A stretch of DNA of 64,000 nt, taken from NCBI GenBank assembly GCA_902517495.1, contig CABYCO010000001.1, forward strand, positions 92,275 to 156,274, in the 5' to 3' direction. Numbering within the stretch: position 1 is the stretch's first letter; each line of letters starts with the position of its first letter. The position numbers and the translations under genes are program-made. The DNA comes from an uncultured Pelagibacteraceae bacterium. Its GTDB lineage: Bacteria; Pseudomonadota; Alphaproteobacteria; Pelagibacterales; Pelagibacteraceae. Below, one piece after another: positions 1 through 8,673 of the stretch. The notes under the pieces were generated by a model that made no database searches, was not told where the DNA came from, and saw only the letters and a list, made by a program, of their open reading frames with translations.

Positions 1-1592
1 TTTCCTTTTATACCAAAGAAAATATTATTTTTTTTTGTTTTTCTTGAGTCAATTGAGGCTTCATTAATATCAATATTTTTTTCTATTTTCTTGTTTGTTA
101 TTTCTGAAACAATATTTGATTTCCAATTTCTATTTAAAGATTTATTTTTAATCTTAATATATTTTTCAATGCATTTTTTATCTGAAAAATTCTTTTTAGT
201 GACATATTCTTGATAGACTTCATGCCCCTTTCCAGCAATTATAACTATTTCGTTTGATTTAATATCAAAAATTGCTGATTTTATTGCTCTTTCTCTTGAT
301 GGTATTTCTAAAACTTTAGTCTTTGAAATACCAGACTTGATATCTCTTCTTATCTGTGTCGGATCTTCACTTCTTGGATTGTCGTCGGTTAAATATATTT
401 TATCACAATATTTATTTGCAATTCTTCCCATTATTTTTCTTTTAGGCTTATCTCTCTCACCTCCACATCCAAAGACTAAATTAATTTTTCTTAATTTAAA
501 CTGCTCCTTGACATTTTGTATACAGGTTAATAAAGCGTCTGGTGTATGAGCATAATCAAGAATAACAATCCCATGATTATAAAGATTTCCTAACTTTTCC
601 AATCTTCCATTTACTGCCTTTATTTTTGGTACAATTTTTATAATTGTTTCTAATGAAATTTTACTCTTCATTGCTGCCATAATTGCCATTAGTAAATTTT
701 TAATTTGAACTCTTCCAATTAATTTTGTCGTAAAAGAATATTTTTTTTTATCAAATCTGAATGTTATTTTCTGCTCCTCTTTCAAAAACTGATGATCTAT
801 TATTTCAAGTTCTGATTTAGTATTCCCTAATGTAAGTTTTTTAATTTTATTTAATTTAGTAATTTTATTTAAATTTGACGAAATTTTTAATTCATTATCA
901 TAAATAGCGTATGATTTTTTTTTTAATAATTTTTTAAATAATATTAATTTTGAATTTAAATAATTTTTATAAGTCTTGTGATAATCTAAATGATCCCTTG
1001 TTAAATTTGTAAATATACCAATATTAAATTTCAGTCCATCTAATCTATTTTGATTTAATCCATGACTTGAAGCTTCTAAAATAACATTTTCAATTTTTCT
1101 TTCTTTTAATTTTTTTAAAATTTTGTTTATTTGAATAGTATCAAATGTTGTATTTAAAAAATTTTTTTTAATTTTTAATCCAGTAACTCCCAATGTCCCT
1201 ATTGAGGCTACTTTGATTTTATTGAGAGAAAGTATTTGAAAATAAAAATTTGCTATAGATGATTTACCATTTGTGCCAGTAACTCCTATTAAGTTGTTAG
1301 GTTTTTTGTTAAATATTTTTGAGCTAAATTTAGCAATTAAATTTCTAGGATTGTGACTTTTTAAAAATAGAATATTATTTTTCCAAACATTTGACTTTAA
1401 TTTATCAGTGATTATTATTCTTGATCCATTTTTAATAGCATCTTTTACAAAGAAATTTCCATCTGTATTATTTCCCTTAAATGCAAAAAAAATATATCCC
1501 TTTTTAACTTCTTTAGAATTAAACGCTATCCCTTTAAAACTTAATTTATGATATTTTTTATCTAAATTTGGAAAGTAGTCTTTGAGTAACAT
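1..1592 (-). CDS. murE/murF: MurE-MurF fusion protein (partial, runs off left edge)
   Basis: Cytoplasmic peptidoglycan precursor synthesis: MurE adds meso-diaminopimelate to UDP-MurNAc-Ala-Glu and MurF adds D-Ala-D-Ala. I translated the whole stretch from the ATG at 1592 and found no stop. MurE landmarks appear in order: the P-loop GVTGTNGKS, TNLTRDHLDYH, the DYAHTPD box, DNPRSEDP (its DNPR is typical of DAP-specific MurE) and IAGKGHE. About 40 residues after IAGKGHE the same frame continues into a MurF N-terminus, ASIDSRKTKKNNIFFGIKG. There is no stop and no Met, Leu(TTG) or Val(GTG) start in the joining segment. The MurE part is about 490 residues. The gene starts 11 bases after ftsI. What lies further into MurF is outside the window. 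Confidence 0.88.
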   Translation of the reverse strand, partial: MLLKDYFPNLDKKYHKLSFKGIAFNSKEVKKGYIFFAFKGNNTDGNFFVKDAIKNGSRIIITDKLKSNVWKNNILFLKSHNPRNLIAKFSSKIFNKKPNNLIGVTGTNGKSSIANFYFQILSLNKIKVASIGTLGVTGLKIKKNFLNTTFDTIQINKILKKLKERKIENVILEASSHGLNQNRLDGLKFNIGIFTNLTRDHLDYHKTYKNYLNSKLILFKKLLKKKSYAIYDNELKISSNLNKITKLNKIKKLTLGNTKSELEIIDHQFLKEEQKITFRFDKKKYSFTTKLIGRVQIKNLLMAIMAAMKSKISLETIIKIVPKIKAVNGRLEKLGNLYNHGIVILDYAHTPDALLTCIQNVKEQFKLRKINLVFGCGGERDKPKRKIMGRIANKYCDKIYLTDDNPRSEDPTQIRRDIKSGISKTKVLEIPSRERAIKSAIFDIKSNEIVIIAGKGHEVYQEYVTKKNFSDKKCIEKYIKIKNKSLNRNWKSNIVSEITNKKIEKNIDINEASIDSRKTKKNNIFFGIKG

Positions 1593-1603
1593 GATTTACG
1601 CTC

Positions 1604-3256
1604 TTAATATTTTGTGGCTAAAATTGGCCCAATTTTATCCATTATCTGACCTGTTACCCAGACAGTGGTCCAACCTGCTGTATTTCTCCAATTCCCTTTA
1701 TAGGGATATCTATCATCTCTATAATGATAGACAAATTCTCTATTTGCTTTAGGTTCATCTAACATTACTACTAATACAAATTTTGGCTTAGAGGTTGGAA
1801 AAACTGAGGCAAAAGTATTAATTTTTTTTTTAGAATAGCCACCCTTTGAGGGTTGATCAGCAGTCCCGGTTTTCCCTCCTATTTCGTAACCGTTTACATT
1901 AGCAAAACCTGCTGTTCCTTCTTTTGTGGATACAATTTTTCTAAGAATAGGATTTATTGTTTCTGATAAGTTTTCATTAAGTATTCTTTGTCTTTGTAAT
2001 TTTTTCTTCTTCAATAATGTAGGTGTTATTTCATATCCTCCATTACTTATAATTGAATATCCTTTTGAAAGTTGTAGTAAAGTTGTGGCTATCCCATGAC
2101 CAAATGCAACCGTTGCAAGTTTGCACTTACCCCATCTGCCCAATTGTGTCGTGCCAACTTCTTGTATATCGAATTCCAAATTTGATATAATTCCAATAGT
2201 TTTAAGAAACTCATTGTAATTTTCAATACCAACTTTTTCAGCTATTCTAACTGAACCAATATTTCCTGATCTAATAAGAATCTCTTCTGCAGTTAAATCT
2301 GATGGTATTTTATCATCATATTCAGATATAGAATTACCTGCACATGTAATTCTTTTTTTAAGATCTGTAAATTCTGTTTCTGGTTCAACAACATTGTATT
2401 GTAAACCCGCAGCCAAAGTAAATGTTTTAAAAACAGATCCAAATTCATAAACACCTTTTGTTGCCCTATTAATATATTTTACGTCATTTATTTTTTCTCT
2501 TTTATTAAGATCAAAGTCTGGAAGAGAAACCATAGATAAGATATTTCCATTATTAATATCCATCAAAATTGCAGCACTACCAATATTATGAAATATATCT
2601 TTAGATTTTGATAACTCTTCTTTAATTAAATATTGAAGATCTTTATCAAGTGTCAATTTTAAAGGTTCCTTTTTGCTTGTGAGCTCATAATCAAAAGTTT
2701 TTTCAATCCCTGATATACCATTATTATCATTATCAATTTGACCAATTACATGACTAAATAAGTTTTCATTAGGATAAACTCTTGCTATGCTATCCTCTTG
2801 AATAAAGGATTTATCACCCAAAAGTAGAAGTTGTTCAAGTTTTCTGGGACTTATTTTTTTTTTTACATAAAAGAATTTTTTTCCAAACATTTCCTTATCA
2901 AAACTTTTATTAGGAAAAATTAACTTAAGGGAGATTAATAATTTTTCTTTATTAATTACTAAATTAGGATTAATCCCTAGATTAACTACGGGAACGCTTT
3001 TGGCTAAAATATTTCCCTCATTATCTAAAATACTAGATCTGAAATTATCTTTTTTAACTATTTTTTGAATTTCTGGGATTTTTTTTATGCTCAATAATAT
3101 TACCTTAGATGAAAAAATAATTGCTAAAATAAAAAATACAAAAAAAATAAATGCAATTCTCTCAAAAGATATTTTAAGATATGACTTATTTTCTTTAAAT
3201 GAAAAGCTATCATCAAATTTATCAGAACTTTGAGAGTGATTGTTTAATTCACTCAT
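1604..3256 (-). CDS. ftsI: Penicillin-binding protein FtsI (PBP3), septal transpeptidase
   Basis: Septal peptidoglycan D,D-transpeptidase of the division machinery, anchored in the inner membrane. A short cytoplasmic N-terminus is followed by one membrane segment (about residues 33-57), a dimerisation/pedestal region, and the transpeptidase domain with SVFK near residue 275, SGN near 331 and KTG near 463, the three active-site motifs of the family. Length (about 550) is normal. I start at the ATG at 3256, not the TTG three bases upstream; it overlaps the end of ftsL by 8 bases, which suggests coupled translation. It is followed by murE/murF. Confidence 0.93.
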   Translation of the reverse strand: MSELNNHSQSSDKFDDSFSFKENKSYLKISFERIAFIFFVFFILAIIFSSKVILLSIKKIPEIQKIVKKDNFRSSILDNEGNILAKSVPVVNLGINPNLVINKEKLLISLKLIFPNKSFDKEMFGKKFFYVKKKISPRKLEQLLLLGDKSFIQEDSIARVYPNENLFSHVIGQIDNDNNGISGIEKTFDYELTSKKEPLKLTLDKDLQYLIKEELSKSKDIFHNIGSAAILMDINNGNILSMVSLPDFDLNKREKINDVKYINRATKGVYEFGSVFKTFTLAAGLQYNVVEPETEFTDLKKRITCAGNSISEYDDKIPSDLTAEEILIRSGNIGSVRIAEKVGIENYNEFLKTIGIISNLEFDIQEVGTTQLGRWGKCKLATVAFGHGIATTLLQLSKGYSIISNGGYEITPTLLKKKKLQRQRILNENLSETINPILRKIVSTKEGTAGFANVNGYEIGGKTGTADQPSKGGYSKKKINTFASVFPTSKPKFVLVVMLDEPKANREFVYHYRDDRYPYKGNWRNTAGWTTVWVTGQIMDKIGPILATKY

Positions 3257-3554
3257 CAATTTTAACCTTTTTATTAATTTTTAAATTATCATTTAAAAAT
3301 TCAATTTTACTCAGATTTTCTATTTTCTTTTGAACCAATTTATCTTCAAAGTAAAATTGTTGATACTCCATTAATTTTTTCGGAGATGTTAAAATACTAT
3401 AATCGAGTAAAACCAGTTCATATCGATCCTCTAATATTCTAATATTTTCTTTTAATTGAAAAATTTCTTTATCAAGTTTTTTTGTTGAGTTTTTAGTTAA
3501 GGTTGTTGCAAATATTAAAAAAATTATAGGTGTAAAAAAAAATAATTTATTCAT
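3249..3554 (-). CDS. ftsL: Cell division protein FtsL-like
   Basis: Small bitopic division protein expected to bridge FtsQ/FtsB and FtsW/FtsI. The 101-residue product has one N-terminal hydrophobic segment (about residues 4-20) followed by a charged, heptad-like stretch that could form the coiled coil typical of FtsL. Sequence alone is weakly conserved in this family. The call rests on topology, size and position between rsmH and ftsI, where ftsL always lies in dcw clusters. It begins 4 bases after the rsmH stop and overlaps ftsI. Confidence 0.8.
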   Translation of the reverse strand: MNKLFFFTPIIFLIFATTLTKNSTKKLDKEIFQLKENIRILEDRYELVLLDYSILTSPKKLMEYQQFYFEDKLVQKKIENLSKIEFLNDNLKINKKVKIDE

Positions 3555-3558
3555 TTAA

Positions 3559-4554
3559 TTATCTTAGATCCTCAACATTAATTAAATTATTAAATTTTTC
3601 CCTAAATTCATTAAAATCACATTTATCATTAGTTTTAATTCCATACCTTAATTTAGCTGATCTAGAAGGTGGGTTTTGCCTTATCTCACTCGGGCTTGGT
3701 AAAATAGGTTTTTTATTAATTAACTTAAAGCATCTTTCTGAAACTTCTGCTTCAGGTAAATACCTTGATGTATTTCTTTCCTCAGAATAGTGTTTAAAAA
3801 AAAATTTAACAATTTTATCTTCTATTGAATGAAAACTAACTACAGCTATTATACCACCTATAGGAATTATATTAAATGAATTAATCAATCCATTAATTAA
3901 CTCACTAATTTCTTTATTCACTAAAATTCTTAAAGCCTGAAAAACTTTAGTGGAATTATGTATTTTTGTTTTTTGATATTTTTTAACATTATCTATAATT
4001 TGAACTAAATCCTCAGTTTTTATAGTTTTATCTTTTCTTTTTTTTACAATTTCTCTTGCTATTTTTTTTGAATATTTTTCATCACCAAATACTTTAAAAA
4101 CTTTAGTAAGTTTATTTTCACTCATATTGGATATAATTTCATCAGCCGAAAGATCATTTATACCCAGTTTCATATTAAGCTTTCCTTTATCAGAAAATGA
4201 TAAGCCTTTTTGAGAATTTTTAATTTGGTTAAATGAATATCCTAAATCAAAAATAATTCCTTTTATTTCATGATTTTTTAATTTGATTTGATTTAACTGC
4301 GAAAATTTTAGATTATAAAATTTAAATCTTTTCTCATATTTTTTTTGGAGTCTAGATGTGCTGCTTAAAACATCTTTATCTCTATCTAATGCAATAATAT
4401 TGTTTTGTTTATTCTCAAGAATTTTTTCTGAATATCCTCCTTGACCAAAAGTACAATCAATAAATGTGCCACCATAAAGAGGGGAAATAATGCTAATTAA
4501 TTCATTTAGCAGAACTGGAAAATGTTTTTTTTCCAGATTTATGGTGGCATTCAT
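3559..4554 (-). CDS. rsmH: 16S rRNA (cytosine1402-N4)-methyltransferase RsmH (MraW)
   Basis: SAM-dependent methylation of C1402 in the decoding centre of 16S rRNA. The 331-residue product opens with KHFPVLLNELI and has the SAM-binding motif DCTFGQGGYS near residue 35, then the family block IIFDLGYS and a C-terminal VVSFHSIEDKIVK and PSRSAKLR, all hallmarks of MraW/RsmH. Length is typical. It sits between ftsZ (18 bases upstream) and ftsL (4 bases downstream) on the same strand, so it is probably in the mra/dcw transcript. Confidence 0.95.
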   Translation of the reverse strand: MNATINLEKKHFPVLLNELISIISPLYGGTFIDCTFGQGGYSEKILENKQNNIIALDRDKDVLSSTSRLQKKYEKRFKFYNLKFSQLNQIKLKNHEIKGIIFDLGYSFNQIKNSQKGLSFSDKGKLNMKLGINDLSADEIISNMSENKLTKVFKVFGDEKYSKKIAREIVKKRKDKTIKTEDLVQIIDNVKKYQKTKIHNSTKVFQALRILVNKEISELINGLINSFNIIPIGGIIAVVSFHSIEDKIVKFFFKHYSEERNTSRYLPEAEVSERCFKLINKKPILPSPSEIRQNPPSRSAKLRYGIKTNDKCDFNEFREKFNNLINVEDLR

Positions 4555-4572
4555 TTATTTTTTTGAAGACCA

Positions 4573-6036
4573 TTAATGTTTTTGTCTTCTCAAAAATGCT
4601 GGAATTTCTAAATCGTCTTCGTCTTCTCTTGTCGTACTTGTTTCTGTTGATAATGAAGTTTTGTCTTCAGTTTCATTAATCGATCCATCAGAATTAAATA
4701 GCTCAGGTGTTTCTTCATCAAAATCAAAATTCTCTAATCCATTTGACGAAGAAGAGTTGCTTTCATCTGTTTCAAAAGACTGCTCGGAAAATGTAGATGA
4801 TTCATTCTCTACAGTATTTGTTTCCTTCTCAACATTTGTCGAACTTAATAATTCTGCAGAATTATCAGTTTCGGATGTTGCTTGAATTTCAGTTTCAGCT
4901 TTGGTCTCCTCTTCTATTTTAAGAGCATTTGCCCCATTAGTCATAATTGAGCTGTTTTGGTTAGAGAATGTAAACGCTTGAGAAGAGCCTGTATTAGAAA
5001 AATCAGAATATCCAGGATTTCTATTTTGTATTCTATGAACCATATTAATTACTGATTTCGGCTCTGGTTGTTGCCCATCCAGAGAAGTGGCTACGATTGA
5101 AACTCTCATTAAACCATCAAGATTCTCGTCTGTAATTGCTCCAATTATTAGTTCTGCTTCTGGATCTACTTCAGCTCTAACTTTGTTAACAGCTTCGTCT
5201 ACTTCAAAAAGTTTAAGATCCTTTCCACCAGTGATATTGACTAGCAAACCTTTAGCTCCTTTTAATGTATAGTCATCTATAAGAGGGTTGCTTATAGCCA
5301 TCTCTGCAGCTTTGACTGCTCTACCTTCTCCTTCAGCCTGACCAGTGCCCATCATGGCTTTACCCATCGAACTCATAACTGTTTCAACATCAGCAAAATC
5401 TAAATTTATTAAACCAGGTCTTACCATAAGATCAGTGATGCTTTGAACTCCATGCTTTAATACATCATTAGAGAGTAAAAAAGATTCCTCAAATGTGGTT
5501 TGTTCACTTGCAATTTTAAATAAATTTTGATTTGGAACTACGATAATAGTATCTACATGTTTTCTTAATTCCTCAAGACCTTGATTTGCTTTTCTCATTC
5601 TTGAAGGACCTTCGTATAAGAAAGGTAGAGTAACAACTCCAATAGTTAGAATATTTAATTCTTTAGCAGCACGAGCAATAACATGAGCAGCACCAGTTCC
5701 AGTTCCACCACCCATTCCTGCAGTAATGAAAACCATGTTAGACCCTTGAAGAACATTAACAATTTCATTTAAGGATTCATCGGCAGCAGCTTCTCCTATA
5801 TCTAATTTTGCTCCAGCACCTAATCCTTTTGTTAAATTTAATCCCATTTGGATTTTAGTTTGTGCATGGCTTAGTCTTAAATCTTGAGCATCAGTATTTA
5901 CAGCTATAAACTCTACTCCTTGTAAACCCGATTCTATCATTCCATTAATTGCATTACCTCCTGCTCCTCCGATCCCAAGAACTAATATTCTTGGTTTCAA
6001 CTCTTTTATGTCTGGTGTTTTAAAATTAATTGTCAT
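4573..6036 (-). CDS. ftsZ: Cell division GTPase FtsZ
   Basis: Tubulin-like GTPase that forms the Z ring at midcell. The tubulin signature GGGTGTG lies at residues 109-115 after the [10 protein letters not shown] phosphate loop. The globular domain ends near residue 320. A roughly 150-residue Ser/Glu/Thr-rich linker then leads to the conserved C-terminal peptide [12 protein letters not shown]. Total length 487. The start is preceded by a purine-rich GGGGGA a few bases upstream, one of the few Shine-Dalgarno-like sites here. Its place is odd: it lies between mraZ and rsmH instead of at the far end of the cluster after ftsA. Confidence 0.97.
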   Translation of the reverse strand: MTINFKTPDIKELKPRILVLGIGGAGGNAINGMIESGLQGVEFIAVNTDAQDLRLSHAQTKIQMGLNLTKGLGAGAKLDIGEAAADESLNEIVNVLQGSNMVFITAGMGGGTGTGAAHVIARAAKELNILTIGVVTLPFLYEGPSRMRKANQGLEELRKHVDTIIVVPNQNLFKIASEQTTFEESFLLSNDVLKHGVQSITDLMVRPGLINLDFADVETVMSSMGKAMMGTGQAEGEGRAVKAAEMAISNPLIDDYTLKGAKGLLVNITGGKDLKLFEVDEAVNKVRAEVDPEAELIIGAITDENLDGLMRVSIVATSLDGQQPEPKSVINMVHRIQNRNPGYSDFSNTGSSQAFTFSNQNSSIMTNGANALKIEEETKAETEIQATSETDNSAELLSSTNVEKETNTVENESSTFSEQSFETDESNSSSSNGLENFDFDEETPELFNSDGSINETEDKTSLSTETSTTREDEDDLEIPAFLRRQKH

Positions 6037-6046
6037 TTATCCCCCG

Positions 6047-6502
6047 TTAGTTATTAAGTTTTTGCTCCCATTTAAGGTTAGCCCTATTAATATTAGATTT
6101 TTTTCTAGCAGTTACCCTAAATTTTTCAAAACTTGTTGGTTCCCATATTTGGAAGGTTTTTCCCTGACCAACAAACAACATGCTACTTTTTATTTTTGCA
6201 TGTCTTAATAATTTTTCTGTAATGAGAATTCTTCCCTCGCTATCAAATTGCAAGTTAATACTTTCTGACAGTATTGAGGTTGCAAAAAAATCCTTCTTAT
6301 CCTCAAAAGGATTTAAAGTATCTATTGCATTTGAAATTTTTTCAATTCTATCTTGAGGCCAAGCCTCAATTGATTGATTATTAAATGATGGAAAACATAT
6401 AATTCCGTTGTATCCCATATTAGAGAGATATCCTCTAAAACTAGCAGGCACGGACACCCTTCCTTTTTTGTCTAACTTGTTTTCGTACGTAGATAAAAAC
6501 AT
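6047..6502 (-). CDS. mraZ: Transcriptional regulator MraZ
   Basis: DNA-binding repressor of its own dcw operon in studied bacteria, made of two SpoVT/AbrB-like swapped-hairpin domains. The 151-residue product begins MFLSTYENKLDKKGRVSVP (first AbrB-like half) and repeats the theme near residues 75-95 (LQFDSEGRILITEKLL). Length is standard. It is the first gene of the division cluster, 10 bases before ftsZ. A promoter with TGGGN repeats 20-44 bases upstream of the start fits autoregulation. Confidence 0.93.
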   Translation of the reverse strand: MFLSTYENKLDKKGRVSVPASFRGYLSNMGYNGIICFPSFNNQSIEAWPQDRIEKISNAIDTLNPFEDKKDFFATSILSESINLQFDSEGRILITEKLLRHAKIKSSMLFVGQGKTFQIWEPTSFEKFRVTARKKSNINRANLKWEQKLNN

Positions 6503-6521
6503 AATCCATAAATTCCATATT

Positions 6522-6546
6522 TGGGATTTTATGGGATATTATGGGT
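6522..6546 (+). promoter_or_regulatory. Three MraZ boxes (TGGGN direct repeats)
   Basis: TGGGA, TGGGA and TGGGT start at 6522, 6532 and 6542, exactly 10 bases apart with 5-base spacers, the arrangement described for MraZ sites upstream of mraZ. They read on the plus strand, opposite to mraZ. They flank and touch the likely -10 of the mra promoter, so binding would block RNA polymerase. Confidence 0.75.
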
Positions 6547-6564
6547 TTTAAATTTGATCGTCAA
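6536..6564 (-). promoter_or_regulatory. Sigma-70-like promoter of the mraZ-ftsZ cluster
   Basis: On the minus strand TTGACG (6564-6559) and TAATAT (6541-6536) are separated by 17 bases, close to the sigma-70 consensus. Transcription would begin near 6529, giving a leader of about 27 bases before the mraZ ATG at 6502. Confidence 0.7.
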
Positions 6565-6675
6565 CACCTAATATAATAATCAGGTATTCTTGATTTGTTC
6601 TAAATTTCTAAAATGTAACAAAATAAAAATTATGACTTAATTTATTACAAGATAAGAATTAAAAGGTTATGATTT

Positions 6676-7032
6676 GCCAGATAAAATATAAGCCGGGTTC
6701 TGTCGTTTAAACTTATCATTTCTCTAGACCTTAAATCACTTTAAGGTTCAAGCAACTAACCCAGATGACTAGCCAAAGACTGCTTTTTGTTATTTCTAAC
6801 TGTGTCATCTCTACTCAGTCTTGCTCCCAGTGGGGTTTTCCATGCGCTAGCTGTTACCAGCTTAGCCGGTGTGCTCTTACCACACCTTTTCACCCTTGCC
6901 TTGATAAGGCGGTTTATTTTCTGTGGCACTATCCCTAGGGTCGCCCCCGCCAGTGATTAACTGGCACTGTGTCTTTGTAGAGCCCGGACTTTCCTCTTTA
7001 ATAAAATTAAAGCGATAAGTCTTTTATCTGGC
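6676..7032 (-). ncRNA. rnpB: RNase P RNA (type A)
   Basis: Catalytic RNA of RNase P, which trims the 5' leader of tRNA precursors. The minus strand carries the conserved GAGGAAAGTCCGGGCTC block near the 5' end and CAGAACCCGGCTTA near the 3' end, both hallmarks of bacterial RNase P RNA (helix P4 and its partner). The two termini, GCCAGATAAAA and TTTTATCTGGC, form a perfect 11-base-pair helix (P1), which fixes the ends at 7032 and 6676. Length is about 357 bases. It lies between the amidase gene and the mra promoter. Confidence 0.95.
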
Positions 7033-7038
7033 ATTTGG

Positions 7039-7066
7039 ACAATATAAAATTTTTTGTAAAGTTCAA
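7039..7066 (-). promoter_or_regulatory. Promoter of rnpB
   Basis: TTGAAC (7066-7061) and TATTGT (7044-7039) on the minus strand are 16 bases apart. The -10 ends 6 bases before the predicted 5' end of the RNase P RNA at 7032, the expected spacing for a sigma-70 start. Confidence 0.65.
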
Positions 7067-7073
7067 TTATTTA

Positions 7074-7787
7074 TTATCTAAGATTATAAAGGGATTTTGC
7101 TATCTTATAAGATTCTAAGTCTAATTTTCCATCAGTCAACTCAGGTCTAAATCTCATCTGAAAGATTTTTATAATTTTTCTTAATTCTTGAAAGTTAGAG
7201 TATTCCACGTGATAACCTAAATGTTTTAAATAAATAATAAACTTATATAAATTTACCTCTGTCTTTTTACCTCTTAAAGATTTAAGTATTTTTAAATTTA
7301 TACTATGCCAAATTCCAATTTTTTTTTTGTACAAAAATCTCCAAGGAAATTTTTCTCCAGGGTCCATTTTTCTCAAAGGGGCAATGTCTGAGTGACCTAA
7401 AATATTTTTTTTATTTATTTTATATTTTTTTAAACAAAATTTTGTAATTCTAATTATTGATTTAATTTGTTTATCATTAAATTTCCTATAACCATATTCA
7501 TGACCAGGATTAGAAATTTCAATACCTATAGATTTATTATTTAAAGACTTATCTTTACCCCATTTAGACTTACCCGCGTGCCAAGCAATATACAAATCTG
7601 GAACCATTTGAATAATCTTTCCAGATTTAGTTATATAATAATGACAACTCACATTAGAATCAAAACTAGTTAATTTTTTAATTGCTAATCTGTCACTTTT
7701 CATTCCTGTATAATGATAAATTAAATACTTTATTTTATTTTTATCTCTTTTTTTGAGACTAAAATTTGGAGAATAATTAATAGTCAT
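7074..7787 (-). CDS. N-acetylmuramoyl-L-alanine amidase (AmpD/AmiD family)
   Basis: Zinc amidase that cleaves the MurNAc-L-Ala bond in peptidoglycan or recycled muropeptides. The Amidase_2 fold is clear: YLIYHYTGM supplies the first zinc His, SIGIEISN follows, and GHSDIAPLRKMDPG supplies the second His and the Asp of the active site. The last 65 residues (HLGYHVEYSN to KLDLESYKIA) resemble a peptidoglycan-binding domain, as in AmiD-type enzymes. No signal peptide is visible, so it may act in the cytoplasm. I prefer the ATG at 7787 because homologues begin shortly before the SPNF motif; in-frame ATGs at 7808 and 7820 are alternatives. Divergent from mlaA. Confidence 0.85.
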   Translation of the reverse strand: MTINYSPNFSLKKRDKNKIKYLIYHYTGMKSDRLAIKKLTSFDSNVSCHYYITKSGKIIQMVPDLYIAWHAGKSKWGKDKSLNNKSIGIEISNPGHEYGYRKFNDKQIKSIIRITKFCLKKYKINKKNILGHSDIAPLRKMDPGEKFPWRFLYKKKIGIWHSINLKILKSLRGKKTEVNLYKFIIYLKHLGYHVEYSNFQELRKIIKIFQMRFRPELTDGKLDLESYKIAKSLYNLR

Positions 7788-7863
7788 TTTTTCAACATTT
7801 TTCTGCATTATTTCAAACAATTAAATCTTTAAATAAATAGAAGATATAATATAAACGAATTTA

Positions 7864-8667
7864 ATGAAAAAGATTTTAACAATATTAACTATTTCAGTAA
7901 TTTTACAATCTTTGACTTTAAGCGCATATGCAGGATCAGATGGCACTCTTGATCTAAATAATAAAGCAAAAGAACAAAGCGCTGAAGTTAAAGATTGTTT
8001 TGAAACTGTTAATAGAGGTATTTTTGCGTTTAATCAGGGATTAGATAAAGTTTTTTTTAAGCCAGTGGCAAAAGTTTATAGATTTCTTCCTAAGCCAATC
8101 AGATCAGGAACTAGCAATGCTATAAGTAATTTATCTAATGTCGTAACAATACCCAATAATGTTTTACAGGGCCAATTTAAAGAAGCTGGAATTAATTCTT
8201 TAAGATTTTCTATTAATACTACACTAGGTATTGCAGGAATTTTTGATGTAGCTTCATATTATGGATTAAATAAACTTGATAAAGAAGATTATGGACAGAC
8301 TCTAGGGACATGGGGTGTAAAAGAAGGGTGCTATTTTGTTTTGCCAGTTTTGGGTCCGACTACTGTGAGGGATTCAGTGGGTTCAATTTTTAATTTTTCT
8401 GGTGGAGATGCTTGGTATAATGTTACGGTAGCTAATAATACCAAATACTTTGAAAATTCTGATTACTATTATTCTAGATTAACAGCGGGAATAGATTTTA
8501 GAGCAAAAAATTTAGAAGCCTTTGATAGTTTAGAGAATAATTCTCTAGATTTATACGCTTCAGTAAGAAGTTTATATTTGCAGGACAGAAAAAGGAAAAT
8601 TGAAAATTTAGATGAAAAAACAGAAACAATGAATGATGATGATTGGGAAGAGATAGATACCCAATAG
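7864..8667 (+). CDS. mlaA: MlaA (VacJ) family outer-membrane lipid-asymmetry protein
   Basis: Part of the Mla pathway that removes phospholipids from the outer leaflet of the outer membrane. The 267-residue product has a signal peptide (MKKILTILTISVILQ, likely cut after AYA near residue 23) and the VacJ domain with NRGIFAFNQGLD, LPKPIRSG and YGQTLGTWGVKEGCYFVLP. Unlike E. coli MlaA there is no lipobox cysteine at the cleavage site, so it is probably not lipid-anchored. A C-terminal acidic tail ends the protein. mlaC follows 6 bases downstream; mlaDEF are not in the window. Confidence 0.9.
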   Translation: MKKILTILTISVILQSLTLSAYAGSDGTLDLNNKAKEQSAEVKDCFETVNRGIFAFNQGLDKVFFKPVAKVYRFLPKPIRSGTSNAISNLSNVVTIPNNVLQGQFKEAGINSLRFSINTTLGIAGIFDVASYYGLNKLDKEDYGQTLGTWGVKEGCYFVLPVLGPTTVRDSVGSIFNFSGGDAWYNVTVANNTKYFENSDYYYSRLTAGIDFRAKNLEAFDSLENNSLDLYASVRSLYLQDRKRKIENLDEKTETMNDDDWEEIDTQ

Positions 8668-8673
8668 TTATTC

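Noticed and set aside
337..549. 70-codon plus-strand frame inside murE
   Set aside because: It lies wholly within the conserved MurE coding sequence on the other strand and its hydrophobic translation matches nothing.
4661..4885. 74-codon Ser-rich plus-strand frame opposite the ftsZ linker
   Set aside because: It is the antisense of the repetitive Ser/Glu linker of FtsZ, whose codon use leaves the other strand open.
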